Assembly: GCF_034190915.1 (NCBI RefSeq)
Contig: NW_026947506.1
Coordinates: 38,253,748 to 38,317,747, forward strand
Origin: Cavia porcellus
Taxonomy: Eukaryota; Chordata; Mammalia; Rodentia; Caviidae
Length of the DNA: 64,000 nucleotides
Direction of reading: 5' to 3'
The notes under the pieces: model-generated
Told to the model about the DNA's origin: nothing
What the model saw: the letters and a program-made list of their open reading frames with translations, nothing else
Databases searched by the model: none
Shown here: piece after piece, positions 61,856 through 64,000 of the stretch
How the letters are laid out: every line of letters starts with the position of its first letter
Numbering within the stretch: the first letter of the stretch is position 1
Translations under genes and position numbers: made by a program

Positions 61856-64000
61856 CTTTTTGTTTTTGTTTCTTATTTTATTGGTAAACTTTAGATATAC
61901 CTAGTGGTAACATTCATTATAGGGAATTAGTACTGTACATGGTGTATCTGGCTGCTTCTTTGTCCCTCCCCTCCCCTTCCTTCAATTTCTCTTCCCCTCC
62001 TTATTTGCAAACCTTTGTTTCCATTTTCCTTCTTTTTGTTTTTGATCTCTACTTTTCCCACCCTTGTCCATTCTTCTGATTTGAACATTTTCTTCTCATT
62101 TCCAAATACTCATTAAACATATTGATTCATATTTACACTTTTGGTTTCTTACACCAGAGAAACAATGCATCCAGTGTATTTTACTTAATAGTATCTTCTC
62201 AAAGCACACCCATTTACCTAGAAATGTCTCAAGCTTGTCCTTCTTTATGGCCGAATAGTACTTGTTTAAATAATCCCTACATTTTCTTTATCCATTCATC
62301 AGCTAAGGGGCATTTGGGCTGTTTCCAAGTCTTTGCTATTATCAACTGCCACTATCAACATGAGTCTGCATATATCACTGTGTATGCTGCTTTTAATTGT
62401 TTCAGGATGATACCAAGAATGGAGATAACGGGGTCAAGTGGAACCTCTAGTTTTAGATTTTGAGGCTCTCCACACTGATTTTCCCCATGGCTGCAGCAAT
62501 CTATAACCACAACAACAGTTCTTTTTTCACCACAGCCCTGCCAGGAGTTGTTATTGGTTGAATTCTTGGTATTAGCCATTCCTTTGGCAGTGAGTTGGAA
62601 TCTAAGGATTGTTTTAAATTGTATTTCTCAAATGACCAGAATGTTGAAAATTTTTAATATATTTATTTGCTACTTATAATCTTTCATTTGAGAAGTATCT
62701 ATTTATTTCAGATGCCAAATTTTGGATTTGGTCTTTAAATTTTTTTTGGTGGGGAGTCTGATGTTTTTGGCTTTTATATATCACAGATACAAGTACTTTG
62801 CCTGGGAAACAGCTGGAAAATATTTCCCCCACGCTGTGGGTTGTCTCTTTCCTCTGTTAGTAGTTTTTTTTTTTTTCTGTGCAAGACTTTTAATGTGATG
62901 GCATTCCAGTTATTGATTCTTTGTTATATTTTCTTTATGAACTTTGTTCATAAAGTCTTTTCCTGCGCTAGTGTCTGAAGAAATTTTACCTATTCTCAGA
63001 TTTAGGGTTTCTGCTTAAATATTCAGATATTTTATCCATTTTGGCTTTAGTATAATGCCTGGTGAAAAATATGGGCCTAGTTTTAATGTTTGGCACATGG
63101 AAATCATTTTTCTAGGCAGTATTTATTAAGGATAATATATTTCTTCCAGTAAAGGTAGTTGGCTCCTTTGTCAAAGATAAGATGACTATGTAGTTTGGTG
63201 TGAATTCTGCGTCTTCCAATCTATGCCATTGATCCTAAGGTCTGTTATTTTATTTTATTTATTTAATTTCCTTTTTTGCCTGTACTGTGATTTTTTTTTA
63301 TCACAGTAGCTTTGTAGTATAATTTCAAGTTAGGGATTGTGATGCCTGCTTCCTTGATTTTATTGCCCAAAATTGCTTTTACTATGCTGGATCTCTTCTT
63401 GTTCCATATGAATTTTAGGATTGCTTTTTCTGATTCTGTGCGATACGCTATGGAATTTTGATCAGAATTGCATTAGATTTATATACCAGTATTAAAATTA
63501 TGGCCATTTTCACCTTATTGGTTTTTCCTACCCAAAAGCAAGGGGCATCTTTCAATTTTCTGATATGCTTCTCAATCTCCTTTTTCATAGAACTGTAGTT
63601 TTCAATGTAGAGATCTTCTACCTCCATTAAGTTTTTTTCCAGGTATTTCATTTCTTGGTTTCTATTGTGAAATATGTGGTTTCCCTAATTTCCCCCTCAG
63701 TGAGTTTTTATTTGTGTATATGAATGCTTTTCATTTTTGAGTGCTGACTTTGTATCCAGTTGTATTACTGAACCTGGTTATTAAATCTAGAAGTCTTTTG
63801 GTGGAGTTTTTGGGTTTTTATGTATAGAATATCATGTCATCTGCAAATAATGACAATTTAACTTCTTTTTCTATTATTTTTTCTTTGTTTATTTCTTTTT
63901 CTAACTGCTCTGGCTAATGTTTCTAGAATTGAATAGCAGTAGTGATCGTGGACATTTTGCCTTTTTATTGATTTTATATTGAAAGTTTTCAGTTTTTGTC
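61856..64000 (-). mobile_element. LINE-1, 3' UTR and ORF2 (continues past window)
   Basis: It starts with a C/T-rich 3' UTR on the + strand (61960-62010). ORF2 read on the minus strand follows: GCCGAATAGTACTTG (62250), GGTCAAGTGGAACCTCTAG (62432) and TGTGGGTTGTCTC (62836), up to the reverse-transcriptase region near 63840-64000. Only short frames remain open, so it is inactive. Confidence 0.82.

Overview
The window looks like nuclear DNA from a mammal, most likely a rodent. It has long AT-rich intergenic stretches, GT-AG spliced exons, tRNA-derived (ID-like) and 7SL-derived (B1-like) SINEs, and several LINE-1 families. The ID-like SINE variant might suggest a beaver or kangaroo-rat relative, but that is a guess. 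Host coding content is small: the first four coding exons of an intact-looking CYP3A cytochrome P450 gene on the + strand (51350-59051). The gene continues past the window.

Layout. 1-5475: LINE debris, with a half-LINE-like element on the minus strand (ORF1 and 5' UTR, no ORF2; about 770-3745) and a 650-bp inverted duplication of LINE-1 ORF2 (3761-5261). 5480-12600: a decayed KRAB C2H2 zinc-finger gene on the minus strand that looks like an intronless retrocopy. It is split by a class II endogenous retrovirus (6623-10274) with paired LTRs, a 6-bp target duplication, betaretrovirus-like gag, gammaretrovirus-like env, and no visible pro or pol. 12660-13535: an older LINE ORF1 fragment. 13540 to about 47190: a tandem array of roughly 20 units of about 1.70 kb, with clear higher-order structure. 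Each unit is a truncated half-LINE (ORF1 C-terminal half plus 3' UTR). 47190-48690: the remaining 5' part of a half-LINE, without the truncation. 48690-51349: the CYP3A upstream region. 51350-64000: CYP3A exons 1-4 and introns, with SINEs, LINE remnants, a processed HNRNPA3 pseudogene, and a minus-strand LINE-1 running off the end.

The most unusual feature is the array: a retrotransposon fragment that has become a macrosatellite-like repeat. It has three unit types arranged as 5.10-kb trimers, then 3.40-kb dimers, then 3.41-kb dimers, with recombinant units at the transitions. It ends about 2.6 kb upstream of the CYP3A start codon. Nearly every open frame in it is a LINE ORF1 fragment or its antisense shadow. 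I see no new protein-coding system, CRISPR array or operon. All judgements are by eye; no alignment or database search was run.
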